From Variovorax boronicumulans (GTDB lineage Bacteria; Pseudomonadota; Gammaproteobacteria; Burkholderiales; Burkholderiaceae_C): 64,000 nucleotides of DNA. The stretch spans positions 1,041,968-1,105,967 of the forward strand of contig NZ_JAAAFX010000009.1 of NCBI RefSeq assembly GCF_019352895.1, written 5' to 3'. Under the pieces are notes generated by a model. The model was not told where the DNA came from. It searched no databases and worked only from the letters and a program-made list of their open reading frames with translations. The translations under genes and the position numbers were made by a program. Positions within the stretch are counted from its first letter, which is position 1. Each line of letters begins with the position of its first letter. Positions 38,609-46,691 of the stretch are shown one piece after another.

Positions 38609-39821
38609 GGTGCGATCTCTTTACGGACGGAGGTTGCAGGCAGCCGGGGCAGCCAGAAGAAGGCGATGAGCATCAGCGAGGCGCCGGCCAGCGCCATCGG
38701 CACGACCATCGGCCAGGCGCCGTTGGACGAGGCCGGGTCGATGAAGGTGGCGGCGGTCTGCCCGACCACGAAGCCCGCCACCATCATGCCGAAGCCCGAC
38801 CACGACACCGCGCGTCCGGCCAGGTGCGGCAGGTCGCCCACCGCGCCGGCCTGGCCGCAGGGTTGATGGATGCCGTGGCCCAGGCAATAGACGCCGTGGC
38901 CCAGCAGCAGCGGCCAGATCGACAGCGGCAGCAGCCGAGCGCCGCCAGCAGCGGGCCGGCCAGGCTCAGCGTGGCCCCCAGCTGCACGGTGCGCACGGCA
39001 CCGCGTCGGCGCAGCAGGCGCCGGCACATCGTGGTGCTGAAGATGTAGACCAGCGAGCCGCCCGCGGGAATCCAGCCGTACTGGATCGGCGTGAGCCCGA
39101 GGTAGCCGATGTAGACCATCGGCGACAGCAGCAGGAAGGAGAAGATGCCCGCGTAGGTGCTGGCCGCGACCGAGGCCCAGGCGCGAAAGCTTGCGCTGGC
39201 GAACACCTCGCGCAGGCGGCCCCGGGGCGCAGCGGCCTCGCCGACGCCCGGGCGCCGCAGCGTCTCGCCGAAATAGCGGTGGCACATCGCCCACAGCACC
39301 AGCGCATAGACGGCCATGCCGCCCAGCACCCAGCGCCAGCCCAGTTCCTCGACCGCGAAGGCGCCCATCACCGGCGCGAACAGCGCGACGATGCCCAGGC
39401 CGGTGAGGCCGCGCGCCATGATGTGCGGGCCTTCGTGCGCGGGGTAGAGGTCGCGCACCGCGGCGCGCGCGCAGACCAGGATCGCGGCCATCGCGAAGCC
39501 GTGCAGCACGCGCAGCCCCACCAGCCAGGCCATGCTGGGCGCGAACACGCCACCGGCCGAGGCCAGCGCGTAGAGGGCCAGGCCGCCGAGCAGCACCGGA
39601 CGGCGACCGATGCGGTCGGCCAGCGGCCCGCAGGCCAGTTGCGCAAAGCCGAAGGCCAGCACGAAGGCCGTCAGGCTCGCACTGGCCGAGCCCAGTTCGC
39701 GCGCGATCTCGGGCAGGGCCGGCAGGTAGCTGTCGGTGGCCACCGGCTGCGCCGCGAGCAGCAGCGGCAGCAGCAAGGCGAAGGAAATCGCGGGGGATGG
39801 CGTCCCCAGGGCCGCACTCAC
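38605..39821 (-). pseudogene. Bcr/CflA-type MFS transporter, frameshifted
   Basis: The coding region runs from GTG 39821 (overlapping the pcaC stop) to the stop at 38605, but its span of 1217 bases is not a multiple of three. Residues up to LSLAGPLLAALG are in one frame; LLPLSIWPLLLGHGVYCLGHGIHQPCGQAGAVG and the last helices are in another. The switch falls near 38930-38945, where one extra base would restore a single protein of about 405 residues. The N-terminal part has MFS marks (LACGPLADRIGRRPVLLGG). It is either a sequencing slip or an inactivated gene. It would be expected to import the pathway substrate or a related aromatic acid. Confidence 0.85.
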
Positions 39822-40258
39822 TTCGGCAGGTCCGAGAGCAGGCCCTTCTCGCGCAGGATCGCGGTGGCGATGCCGAAGCCATGGTTGGCCACCGGCACGC
39901 CGCAGTAGATGGCCGCCATCATCAGCACTTCCTTGATGTCGTCGGGCGTGAGGCGCGACTCGGGCGGCCCCTCGAGAGCGGACCGGACGTGCATCGCGAA
40001 CTCTTCGTAGGCATGGGTGCCCAGCATCATCGACAGCACCATGTAGCGGCGCGTCTTGTCGCCCAGCGCGGGCCGGCCCCAGATGTCGTTCCAGGCGTGG
40101 CGCGTGATGAGTTCCTGGAACTCGGCGTTGAAGCTGGTGCGCTTGGCCAGCGACTGGTCGACCCAGGCGTCGCCCAGCACGCGGCGCCGCTGCAGCAGGC
40201 CGCGTTCGTAGTCGCTCGAAGCGGAAGAAGGGGAAGGAATGTTGCTGTCGTCGCTCAT
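39818..40258 (-). CDS. pcaC: 4-carboxymuconolactone decarboxylase
   Basis: 146 residues from the ATG at 40258: YERGLLQRRRVLGDAWVDQSLAKRTSFNAEFQELITRHAWNDIWGRPALGDKTRRYMVLSMMLG is characteristic of PcaC, with the conserved His (THAYEEFAMHVR) and the C-terminal VANHGFGIA. It converts gamma-carboxymuconolactone to 3-oxoadipate enol-lactone. It is coupled to pcaB upstream (ATGA) and to the transporter gene downstream. Confidence 0.94.
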   Translation of the reverse strand: MSDDSNIPSPSSASSDYERGLLQRRRVLGDAWVDQSLAKRTSFNAEFQELITRHAWNDIWGRPALGDKTRRYMVLSMMLGTHAYEEFAMHVRSALEGPPESRLTPDDIKEVLMMAAIYCGVPVANHGFGIATAILREKGLLSDLPK

Positions 40259-41484
40259 GGCGAAACGTCCTTGGAAGTGGATGCGCGAAGGGTGTCGAAG
40301 CGGGTCCGCAGCGCTTGCAGCAGCAGCCGTGCGAGGTCGGCCGCGCCGTCGGCCAGCGCGGGGTCGAACCATTCGTCGGCCGCCTCGTGCGGGAGTTCGG
40401 CGCGCAGCCGGTCGATCTGGGCGCGCATGCGTGCGGCATCGACCTGCAATCGCGGCAGCGCGCCGGCCATGGCGCGCGCCGCGCCCTGCACGGTGGTCCA
40501 GAGCTGCGGCCATGCGGCCAGCTCGGCCTGCCACGGCCCCAGGGCGCGCTGGTGCTGCTGCGGCATCGCGGCCAGCAGCGCCGCGACCTGCTGCGGCGCG
40601 CGTTGCGCCGCGGCCAGCGCGACCATCGAGGCCACGGGATTGCGCTTGTGCGGCATGGCCGAGGAGCCACCGCGACCGGGCTCGCTGCCTTCGCTGACCT
40701 CGCCGACCTCGTACTGGCCCAGCAGCGACAGGTCGAGCGCGATCTTGCCCAGGCTGCCGGCCAGCAGGCCGAGTTCGCAGCCCAGCGCCACCGCCTCGTC
40801 GCGCTGGGTGTGCCAGTTGGCGCCGGGGTCGCGCAGCTGCAGCGCGGCGGCGAGCCGGGCGCGCACCGCGGCGCCCTGCCCCTTCATCTGCGCCAGCGTG
40901 CCGACCGCGCCGCCCAGTTGCAGTTGCAGCGCACGTGCCGCGACCTCGGCCAGCCGCTCGCGGCTGCGCAGCAGCGGCGCGGCCCATTGGGCGCACACCA
41001 GGCCGAAGCTGGTGACCGAGGCCGGCTGCATCAGCGTGCGCGCCAGCATCGGTGTCGCGACATGGGCCTGCGCATGATCGAGCAGGGCCGCGATCGCGGC
41101 ATCGAGATCGGTTTCCAGCAGCGCCAGCGCCTCGCGCATGGCCAGTGCCAGCGCGGTGTCGATCACGTCCTGGCTGGTGCCGCCCAGGTGCACGAAGGGC
41201 AAGGCCTCGGGATGGCGCTCGGCCACGCGGGCCTTGAGTGCCAGCACCAGCGGGATCGCGAGGCTGCCGGCACGGCCGCTGTCGCGCGCGATCTGTGCGG
41301 GATCGAACAGCGCCGGGTCGCAGCAGGCGGCGATGGCCTCGGCCGCGGCACCGGGCACCAGGCCCACGTCGGCCTGCGCGCGCGCCAGTTCGGCCTCGAA
41401 GCGCAGCATCGCGCCGACCACGGCGGGGCCCTCGAAGACCGCCTGGATCTCGGGGTTGGAAAGGAAGGCGTCGAAGATGCTCAT
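40255..41484 (-). CDS. pcaB: 3-carboxy-cis,cis-muconate cycloisomerase
   Basis: 409 residues from the ATG at 41484 (MSIFDAFLSNPEIQAVF). Fumarase/aspartase superfamily: HLGGTSQDVIDTALAL and the signature GSSAMPHKRNP are clear. It performs the cycloisomerisation that follows ring cleavage of protocatechuate. The start has no Shine-Dalgarno: the five-T tract of a terminator ends two bases before it. The upstream TTG at 41511 lies inside terminator sequence and is unlikely. Confidence 0.93.
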   Translation of the reverse strand: MSIFDAFLSNPEIQAVFEGPAVVGAMLRFEAELARAQADVGLVPGAAAEAIAACCDPALFDPAQIARDSGRAGSLAIPLVLALKARVAERHPEALPFVHLGGTSQDVIDTALALAMREALALLETDLDAAIAALLDHAQAHVATPMLARTLMQPASVTSFGLVCAQWAAPLLRSRERLAEVAARALQLQLGGAVGTLAQMKGQGAAVRARLAAALQLRDPGANWHTQRDEAVALGCELGLLAGSLGKIALDLSLLGQYEVGEVSEGSEPGRGGSSAMPHKRNPVASMVALAAAQRAPQQVAALLAAMPQQHQRALGPWQAELAAWPQLWTTVQGAARAMAGALPRLQVDAARMRAQIDRLRAELPHEAADEWFDPALADGAADLARLLLQALRTRFDTLRASTSKDVSP

Positions 41485-41486
41485 GG

Positions 41487-41508
41487 AAAAAGCGGGCACA
41501 GGGCCCGC
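41487..41508 (-). terminator. Proximal intrinsic terminator abutting pcaB
   Basis: On the minus strand, GCGGGC-CCTGT-GCCCGC is followed by five T that end two bases before the pcaB ATG. It is the second of two near-identical hairpins in tandem. Its position makes it an attenuator for pcaB or the end of the upstream transcript. Confidence 0.85.
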
Positions 41509-41509
41509 C

Positions 41510-41531
41510 AAAAAGCGGGCGCAAGGCCCGC
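41510..41531 (-). terminator. Distal intrinsic terminator after the rhomboid gene
   Basis: On the minus strand, GCGGGC-CTTGC-GCCCGC is followed by five T. It repeats the arm sequence of the neighbouring terminator exactly. The two lie 60 to 100 bases after the rhomboid stop. Confidence 0.85.
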
Positions 41532-41590
41532 ATTGTGAACGGCGGCCCGCGCCCTGTCGCGCGCTGCGGTACTCGCCGGCTGCCAGGGCC

Positions 41591-42184
41591 TCAGCGCCGC
41601 CGGCCGAAAGGAATCTGCCCGCGCCAGTAGCGCAGCGTGAGCCAGCCCCCCAGGATGCCGCCGAGGTGCGCGAAATGGGCCACGCCGCTCATGCTGCCGG
41701 TCACGCCCAGGAACAGTTCGATCAGGCCGTAGAGCAGCACGAAGAGCCAGGCCGGCATCGGGATCGGCGGGATCAGCGGCACGATGCGGCGGTTCGGGAA
41801 CAGCATCGCAAAGCCCAGCAGCAGGCCGAACAGGCCGCCCGAGGCGCCCACCGTCGGCGCGCCGCTGCCGCTCCAGGCCGCGACCGCGAGCTGGGCCAGC
41901 GCGGCGAACAGCACGCTCACGAAATAGAAGACCAGGAAGCGCTTGGGGCCCCAGACGCGCTCGAGCTCGGCGCCGAACATGAACAGGCCGAACATGTTGA
42001 ACACCAGGTGCGACATGCCGCCGTGCAGGAAGGCGTAGCTCAGCACCTGCCAGGGCATGAAGCCGCCCGAATCGACGGGCCACAGCGCGAACATGGCCAG
42101 CCCGTCGACGCCGAGCGACTGCATCAGGAAAACGACCACGCAGCTGAGGATCAACGCCTGGGTGGCGGGCGGCATGAAGAACAT
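41591..42184 (-). CDS. Rhomboid family intramembrane serine protease
   Basis: 197 residues, about six membrane helices. The catalytic dyad is visible: GASGG with S115 and AHLGG with H173; HGGMSHLVFNMFGLFMFG carries the conserved His/Asn of the oxyanion helix. The short soluble ends are typical of bacterial rhomboids. It cleaves membrane proteins inside the bilayer; the substrate is unknown. It follows the MFS gene by 63 bases on the same strand and ends at tandem terminators. Confidence 0.94.
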   Translation of the reverse strand: MFFMPPATQALILSCVVVFLMQSLGVDGLAMFALWPVDSGGFMPWQVLSYAFLHGGMSHLVFNMFGLFMFGAELERVWGPKRFLVFYFVSVLFAALAQLAVAAWSGSGAPTVGASGGLFGLLLGFAMLFPNRRIVPLIPPIPMPAWLFVLLYGLIELFLGVTGSMSGVAHFAHLGGILGGWLTLRYWRGQIPFGRRR

Positions 42185-42247
42185 CGAGACTCCGTTTCTG
42201 GGTCGGCAAGGAAAGGGGAAGAAAAAGAAGAGCGCGCCCGGTGCGAC

Positions 42248-43465
42248 TCAGGCCATCGCGCCAGGTTCCTGGCCCGGCCCGAAGCCGGCTTCGACCCGCT
42301 CCATGCGCCAGGCGCACAGCGTCCCCAGCACCGCCAGCACCGAGGCCGCGGCGAACATCGCGCCGAAGCCGAAGCGGCTGGCCAGCGCACCGCCGGCCAG
42401 CACGCCGGCCACGCCGCCGATGCCGTAGCCGACCACGGTGAACAAGGCCTGGCCGCGGCCGCGCAGCCGGCCCGGGAAGTGGCGCGTGATCAGCGCGATG
42501 CAGGTCGTGTGATGCGCCGCGAAGCTCAGGCCGTGCAGCAGCTGCGCCAGCACGATGGCGATCAGCCACTGCCCGGCCGCGCCGGTGAGCGCCATGCGCG
42601 CGATCGCGACCACGCTGCAGATCAGCAGCCAGCGCGCCATCGGGAAGCGGCCGATGATCCGGCCCTGCACGAAGAACCAGCCCACCTCGGTGACGATCGA
42701 CAGCGCCCACAGCCCGCCGATCACGCCCTTGCCGTAGCCCAGCGAATCGAGGTAGAGCGAGAGAAAGCCGTAGATCGAGAAGTGCGCCGTGATGTGCAGG
42801 CACAGCGAGGCCAGGAACCAGCGCACCGCCGGCTGGCGCAGCACCGGGCCGACCGGCACGCGCGCCTCGTCGTGCGCGGCCGGCGGCTCGCGCACGTCGG
42901 GCAGGCGCCAGGCGGCCAGCAGCACCAGCGCCAGCGTGATCGACGCCCAGGGCGGGAAGTGGCCCATGCCGAAACGGTCGAACCATTCGCCCGCCACCGA
43001 GACCGTGAGCAGGAAGCCGGCCGAGCCCCAGAGCCGGATGCGGCCGTAGCGGCCCCAGTCGCCGGCCACCAGCTGCGCCATCGCCGCCTCGGTGAGCCCC
43101 ATCATCGAACTGGTGTGGGTGAACAGCAGCAGCAGGAAGAAGCCGATCCACCAGGCATTGCCCGGCACCCACAGGCCGAAGGACACGACCGTCGCGATGG
43201 CTGCGCTGATGCGCAGCAGCCGCACGCGCTCGCCGGTGTGGTCGCTCAGGGCGCCCCAGGCGTAGGGCGCGAACACGCGGGTGAAGGACTGCACCGCCGC
43301 CAGCAGGCTGATGGTGAAGATCGGCAGCCCCTGGTCCTTGAGCCACAGCGGCAGGTAGGGGTTGAAGAAACCGATGTGGGCGAAATAGCTCGCCGACAGC
43401 GCGGCGAACGCCAGCAGGTGACCGCGGCCCCCCGCGGGGGACGGCGGGGGTGGCGCGGCGGCCAC
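42248..43465 (-). CDS. MFS transporter, HcaT-like (3-phenylpropionate permease family)
   Basis: 405 residues with 12 hydrophobic segments. HcaT/LacY-related features: ASYFAHIGFFNPYLPLWLKDQGLPIFTISLL, FAPYAWGALSDHTGERVRLL, RIRLWGSAGFLLTV and HGLSFAAHHTTCIALI. The start is GTG, overlapping the aroC stop by one base (TAGTG), so the gene is coupled to aroC. Substrates of this family are aromatic acids or sugars; the true one is unknown. Confidence 0.88.
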   Translation of the reverse strand: MAAAPPPPSPAGGRGHLLAFAALSASYFAHIGFFNPYLPLWLKDQGLPIFTISLLAAVQSFTRVFAPYAWGALSDHTGERVRLLRISAAIATVVSFGLWVPGNAWWIGFFLLLLFTHTSSMMGLTEAAMAQLVAGDWGRYGRIRLWGSAGFLLTVSVAGEWFDRFGMGHFPPWASITLALVLLAAWRLPDVREPPAAHDEARVPVGPVLRQPAVRWFLASLCLHITAHFSIYGFLSLYLDSLGYGKGVIGGLWALSIVTEVGWFFVQGRIIGRFPMARWLLICSVVAIARMALTGAAGQWLIAIVLAQLLHGLSFAAHHTTCIALITRHFPGRLRGRGQALFTVVGYGIGGVAGVLAGGALASRFGFGAMFAAASVLAVLGTLCAWRMERVEAGFGPGQEPGAMA

Positions 43466-44580
43466 TAGAGGAAGGAGGCCTGCAGGGCGGCGGGGGCTTC
43501 GGTTGGCGCGGCACTGTCGCCGCGGTCACCGTTCTGGGCCCGCTGGCGCAAGGCATGTTCGATCACCACCAGCGCCAGCATCGCCTCGGCGATGGGCGTG
43601 GCCCGGATGCCCACGCAGGGGTCGTGCCGGCCCTTGGTCACGACCTCGACCGGCTGGTTGTTCACGTCGACCGACTGGCGCGGGCTGATGATCGAGCTGG
43701 TCGGCTTGATCGCGATGCTCACTTCCAGGTCCTGCCCGGTGCTGATGCCGCCGAGCACGCCGCCCGCGTTGTTGCTCGCGAAGCCGGTGGGCGTGATCGA
43801 ATCGCCGTGCGTGGTGCCGCGTTGCGTGACGCTGCCAAAGCCGGCGCCGATCTCGACGCCCTTGACCGCATTGATGCCCATCATCGCGAAGGCGATGTCG
43901 GCATCGAGCTTGTCGAACAGCGGCTCGCCCAGGCCGACCGGCACCTTCGAGGCGGTCACGCGGATGCGCGCACCGCAGGAGTCGCCGGCCTTGCGCAGCG
44001 CGTCCATGTAGGCCTCGAGCGCCGCCACATCGGCCACCGGCGCGAAGAAGGGGTTGTTCGGCACGTGCTGCCAGTCCTCGAAGGGGATGGCGATCTCGCC
44101 GATCTGCGTCATGCAGCCGCGGAACACCGTGCCGTACTTCTCGAACAGCCATTTCTTGGCCACCGCGCCGGCCGCCACCATCGGCGCCGTGAGCCGGGCC
44201 GAGGAGCGCCCGCCGCCGCGCGGATCGCGGATGCCGTACTTCTTCCAGTAGCTGAAGTCGGCATGGCCGGGCCGGAACTGCTCGGCGATGGCGCCGTAGT
44301 CCTTGCTGCGCTGGTCGGTGTTCTGGATCAGCAGCGCGATCGGCGTGCCGGTGGTCTTGCCCTGGTAGACGCCCGAGAGGATCTGCACCGCGTCGGGCTC
44401 GTTGCGCTGCGTGACGTGGCGGCTGGTGCCCGGGCGGCGACGGTCGAGGTCGCCCTGGATGTCGGCCTCGGTCAGGGCCATGCCGGGGGGACAGCCGTCG
44501 ATCACGCAGCCGATCGCGGGGCCGTGCGATTCACCGAAGTTGGTGACCGCGAAGAGATTGCCGAAAGTGTTGCCGCTCAT
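43465..44580 (-). CDS. aroC: Chorismate synthase
   Basis: 371 residues with the full set of signatures: MSGNTFGNLFAVTNFGESHGPAIGCVIDGCPPG, then the GGGRSSARLTAPMVAAGAVAKK region, and DPCVGIRATPIAEAMLALVV near the C terminus. It makes chorismate from 5-enolpyruvylshikimate 3-phosphate using reduced FMN. It follows the 61-codon ORF by 32 bases and overlaps the downstream transporter start. Confidence 0.98.
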   Translation of the reverse strand: MSGNTFGNLFAVTNFGESHGPAIGCVIDGCPPGMALTEADIQGDLDRRRPGTSRHVTQRNEPDAVQILSGVYQGKTTGTPIALLIQNTDQRSKDYGAIAEQFRPGHADFSYWKKYGIRDPRGGGRSSARLTAPMVAAGAVAKKWLFEKYGTVFRGCMTQIGEIAIPFEDWQHVPNNPFFAPVADVAALEAYMDALRKAGDSCGARIRVTASKVPVGLGEPLFDKLDADIAFAMMGINAVKGVEIGAGFGSVTQRGTTHGDSITPTGFASNNAGGVLGGISTGQDLEVSIAIKPTSSIISPRQSVDVNNQPVEVVTKGRHDPCVGIRATPIAEAMLALVVIEHALRQRAQNGDRGDSAAPTEAPAALQASFL

Positions 44581-44612
44581 GGCGCTCGATTATCCCCACA
44601 ATGCACGCCCCT

Positions 44613-44798
44613 TCAGCGTGCACGCGCATCGAGGCGCTGGATCAGTTCGCCGATCTGCAGGTCGATGGAGAACAGCCGCTCGTTGAGGATCGCGGTCTGC
44701 AGCCTCAGCGCCTCGACGATGGCGCGGGTCTGCGGGTCGGGTGCGTTGTCGACCAGCACCGACAGTTCATGCAGCTTCTTGCGCAATTCGTTGCTCAT
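44613..44798 (-). CDS. Small alpha-helical protein of unknown function
   Basis: 61 residues, beginning MSNELRKKLHELSVLVDNAPD. GAAAGG about 9 bases before the ATG is a good ribosome-binding site. It is almost entirely helical, with heptad-like leucines (ALRLQTAILNERLFSIDLQIGELIQRLDA). It sits directly before aroC in the same direction, and across a short divergent region from the GbsR-type regulator. I do not recognise a family. Confidence 0.65.
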   Translation of the reverse strand: MSNELRKKLHELSVLVDNAPDPQTRAIVEALRLQTAILNERLFSIDLQIGELIQRLDARAR

Positions 44799-44901
44799 GC
44801 GATGCCTTTCGTGGGGGCTTGGTGTGGCGGCCAGTATCGGCGCGGCGCGAAACGCAGGTCAATCCGGAAGCACCCCGGAACCGCCCGAAAAGCCCCCCTC
44901 T

Positions 44902-44925
44902 TTTCAGAACTTCTTGAAGCTTCAG
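44902..44925. promoter_or_regulatory. Operator-like motif upstream of the GbsR/MarR gene
   Basis: TTTCAG is followed by AACTTCTTGAAG with the palindromic core CTTC-TT-GAAG and then CTTCAG. It ends 24 bases before the regulator's ATG. Eleven of twelve core bases match AACTTCCTGAAG in the cyd operon operator at 59677-59707, and both have TTTCAG beside it. Confidence 0.55.
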
Positions 44926-44948
44926 CAGCGACGCGCAACAATCGCGGC

Positions 44949-45539
44949 ATGCCCAGCACCAGCAGCCCTCCCCTCGAGCTCCCGCCCCTCAACCGCCAGT
45001 TCGTCGCCCACTTCGGCGAGATGGGCAGCAAATGGGGCATCAACCGCACCGTCGGCCAGATCTACGCATTGATCTTCCTGTCGGAGCGCGCCCTCAACGC
45101 CGACGAGATCTCCGAGCTGCTGGCGTTCTCGCGCTCCAACGTGAGCATGGGCCTGAAGGAACTGCAGGCCTGGCGCCTGGTGCGCCTGCGCCACCAGTCC
45201 GGCGACCGCCGCGAGTACTTCGAGGCGCCCTCGGACGTGTGGGAGATCTTCCGCGTGCTCGCCGAGGAACGCCGGCGCCGCGAGATCGAGCCCACGCTGT
45301 CGATGCTGCGCATGGCGCTGCTCGAAGAGCCGACCTCGGACGAGGAACGCCATGCCCAGCAGCGCATGCGCGAGATGCACGACCTGATCGATCGGCTCAT
45401 GAAGTGGTTCGACGACGTTCAGCGCCTCGCGCCCGAGACCGCCATGCAGCTGATGGGCATGGGCGCGACCGTGACCAAAGTGCTGGGGCTCAAGGACCGG
45501 TTGACGGGCGGGGGCAAGCGCAAGCCGGTGGAGAAGTAG
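44949..45539 (+). CDS. GbsR/MarR family transcriptional regulator
   Basis: 196 residues. GbsR-type winged HTH: HFGEMGSKWGINRTVGQIYALIFLSERALNADEISELLAFSRSNVSMGLKELQAWRLVRLRHQSGDRREYFEAPSDVWEIFRVLAEERRRREIEPTL, with a helical C-terminal part. No metal or ligand site is evident. The promoter-proximal motif resembles that of the cydDCABX operon about 14 kb away, so it may control itself and cytochrome bd (inference). It diverges from the 61-codon ORF and aroC. Confidence 0.9.
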   Translation: MPSTSSPPLELPPLNRQFVAHFGEMGSKWGINRTVGQIYALIFLSERALNADEISELLAFSRSNVSMGLKELQAWRLVRLRHQSGDRREYFEAPSDVWEIFRVLAEERRRREIEPTLSMLRMALLEEPTSDEERHAQQRMREMHDLIDRLMKWFDDVQRLAPETAMQLMGMGATVTKVLGLKDRLTGGGKRKPVEK

Positions 45540-45590
45540 GCGCCGCGGTGTTTCTCGCTGCCAGCCAACGGTCGATCCGCGGCCTCCCTT

Positions 45591-45998
45591 TCAGCGCGTG
45601 CATGCGGCGCCGATGAAGCAGGCCGTGCTGATGGCGCAGCCGATCAGTGGCGTGCGAAACCAGTAGCGCAGCGCGAGCAGGACATAGCCGCCCGACCCGA
45701 CCACCGCGAGCCATGCCAAGGCGGGCGACATGCGCAGCCATTCGATGTGGCCGATCGCCAGGATCAGATAGACCGTCGCGAACAGCATGGCGCCCAGGCT
45801 GTGGCTTGCGTTGAAACCCACCCATGCGCGCCAGAGCGTCGTGCGGCGCGTGAGCAAGGGGTGGCCGGCCTGCATCGCGGCCTTGGTCGCGGCATCGTTC
45901 GGGTCGAACCTGTCGGTGCAGCAGGTGTAGAGCAGGTGCACCGTGCCCAGCAGGCCCATCACGGCAGCGCCTGCGATCGTCAGTGTCTGAGCAAGCAT
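45591..45998 (-). CDS. Small membrane protein, LIC_13387-like
   Basis: 135 residues from the ATG at 45998, with GGGAGG 7 bases upstream; the longer frame to 46073 is unlikely. Four hydrophobic helices. The conserved-looking stretch AMQAGHPLLTRRTTLWRAWVGFNASHSLGAMLFATVYLILAI resembles an uncharacterised membrane family. It diverges from the MarR gene across the twin palindromes and is the probable target of that regulator. Function unknown. Confidence 0.8.
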   Translation of the reverse strand: MLAQTLTIAGAAVMGLLGTVHLLYTCCTDRFDPNDAATKAAMQAGHPLLTRRTTLWRAWVGFNASHSLGAMLFATVYLILAIGHIEWLRMSPALAWLAVVGSGGYVLLALRYWFRTPLIGCAISTACFIGAACTR

Positions 45999-46123
45999 TT
46001 GAGGCCTCCCTTGGCTACGACGCAGCGCCGGTCGCGCCATGTCCGTCCGCGAGGACACGGTCGTCGGTTGCAAGCAAGGTCGGGGGCGAGGGCAGGCGAG
46101 GGTTCATTGCGCAGATAGAATTG

Positions 46124-46157
46124 GTTCAACATTGAACAGTGTAGTTCAACATTGAAC
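46124..46157. promoter_or_regulatory. Two identical perfect operator palindromes for the MarR regulator
   Basis: GTTCAACATTGAAC occurs at 46124-46137 and again at 46144-46157, separated by 6 bases (20 bases centre to centre, two helical turns). Each is a 6-base inverted repeat with a CA centre. The second ends 8 bases before the MarR ATG, so binding would block its own start as well as the divergent gene. This is the usual size of a MarR-dimer site. Confidence 0.85.
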
Positions 46158-46165
46158 GATATGCC

Positions 46166-46627
46166 ATGACCACCCCCAAGACAGCCCGCACCCCCCCGTC
46201 GCCGCATGGCACCAAGACCTGGCTCGCCGTCGTCCGTGCCTACAACCTGTGCGACGCGACGATGAGCGTCCGGCTGGCCGAGCTGGGCCTGCGCATCGGC
46301 GATCACGAGGTGCTGGCGACGCTCACGACGATGCCCGGCATCACGCAACAGGAGCTGGCGGCACGCTGCTTCGTCACCAAGAGCGGCGTGAGCATGCTGC
46401 TCGCGCAGCTGGAGGCGAAGGGCTGGGTCCGGCGCGAAGCCGATGCCAGCGATGCACGGGTCAAAAGGCTGACGCTGACCGCCGCCGGCGAGAAGATCGC
46501 GGCCCGTTCCCTGAAGATCCAATCGGAGGTGGTCACCGCGATGGTCGCCGGCAGCTCCGAAGCGGAACTCACTTTTGTCACGAACGTGATGGAAGGCGTC
46601 TCGGCGCGGCTCGAGGCACTGCGCTGA
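46166..46627 (+). CDS. MarR family transcriptional regulator
   Basis: 153 residues. A winged HTH: LGLRIGDHEVLATLTTMPGITQQELAARCFVTKSGVSMLLAQLEAKGWVRREADASDARVKRLTLTAAGEKI, the last part being the beta wing. N- and C-terminal helices form the dimer. It most likely represses itself and the divergent small membrane protein via the two palindromes just upstream. Confidence 0.93.
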   Translation: MTTPKTARTPPSPHGTKTWLAVVRAYNLCDATMSVRLAELGLRIGDHEVLATLTTMPGITQQELAARCFVTKSGVSMLLAQLEAKGWVRREADASDARVKRLTLTAAGEKIAARSLKIQSEVVTAMVAGSSEAELTFVTNVMEGVSARLEALR

Positions 46628-46691
46628 TCGGATGCCTCCTGCAGGCCCGTTGCGGCCGTTCGACTTCCGCGACCGGACAAGACAGCCGACC

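Noticed and set aside
38605..39882. The MFS region as two separate genes
   Set aside because: The two frames supply consecutive parts of one transporter and share the same operon position, so one frameshifted gene explains them better.
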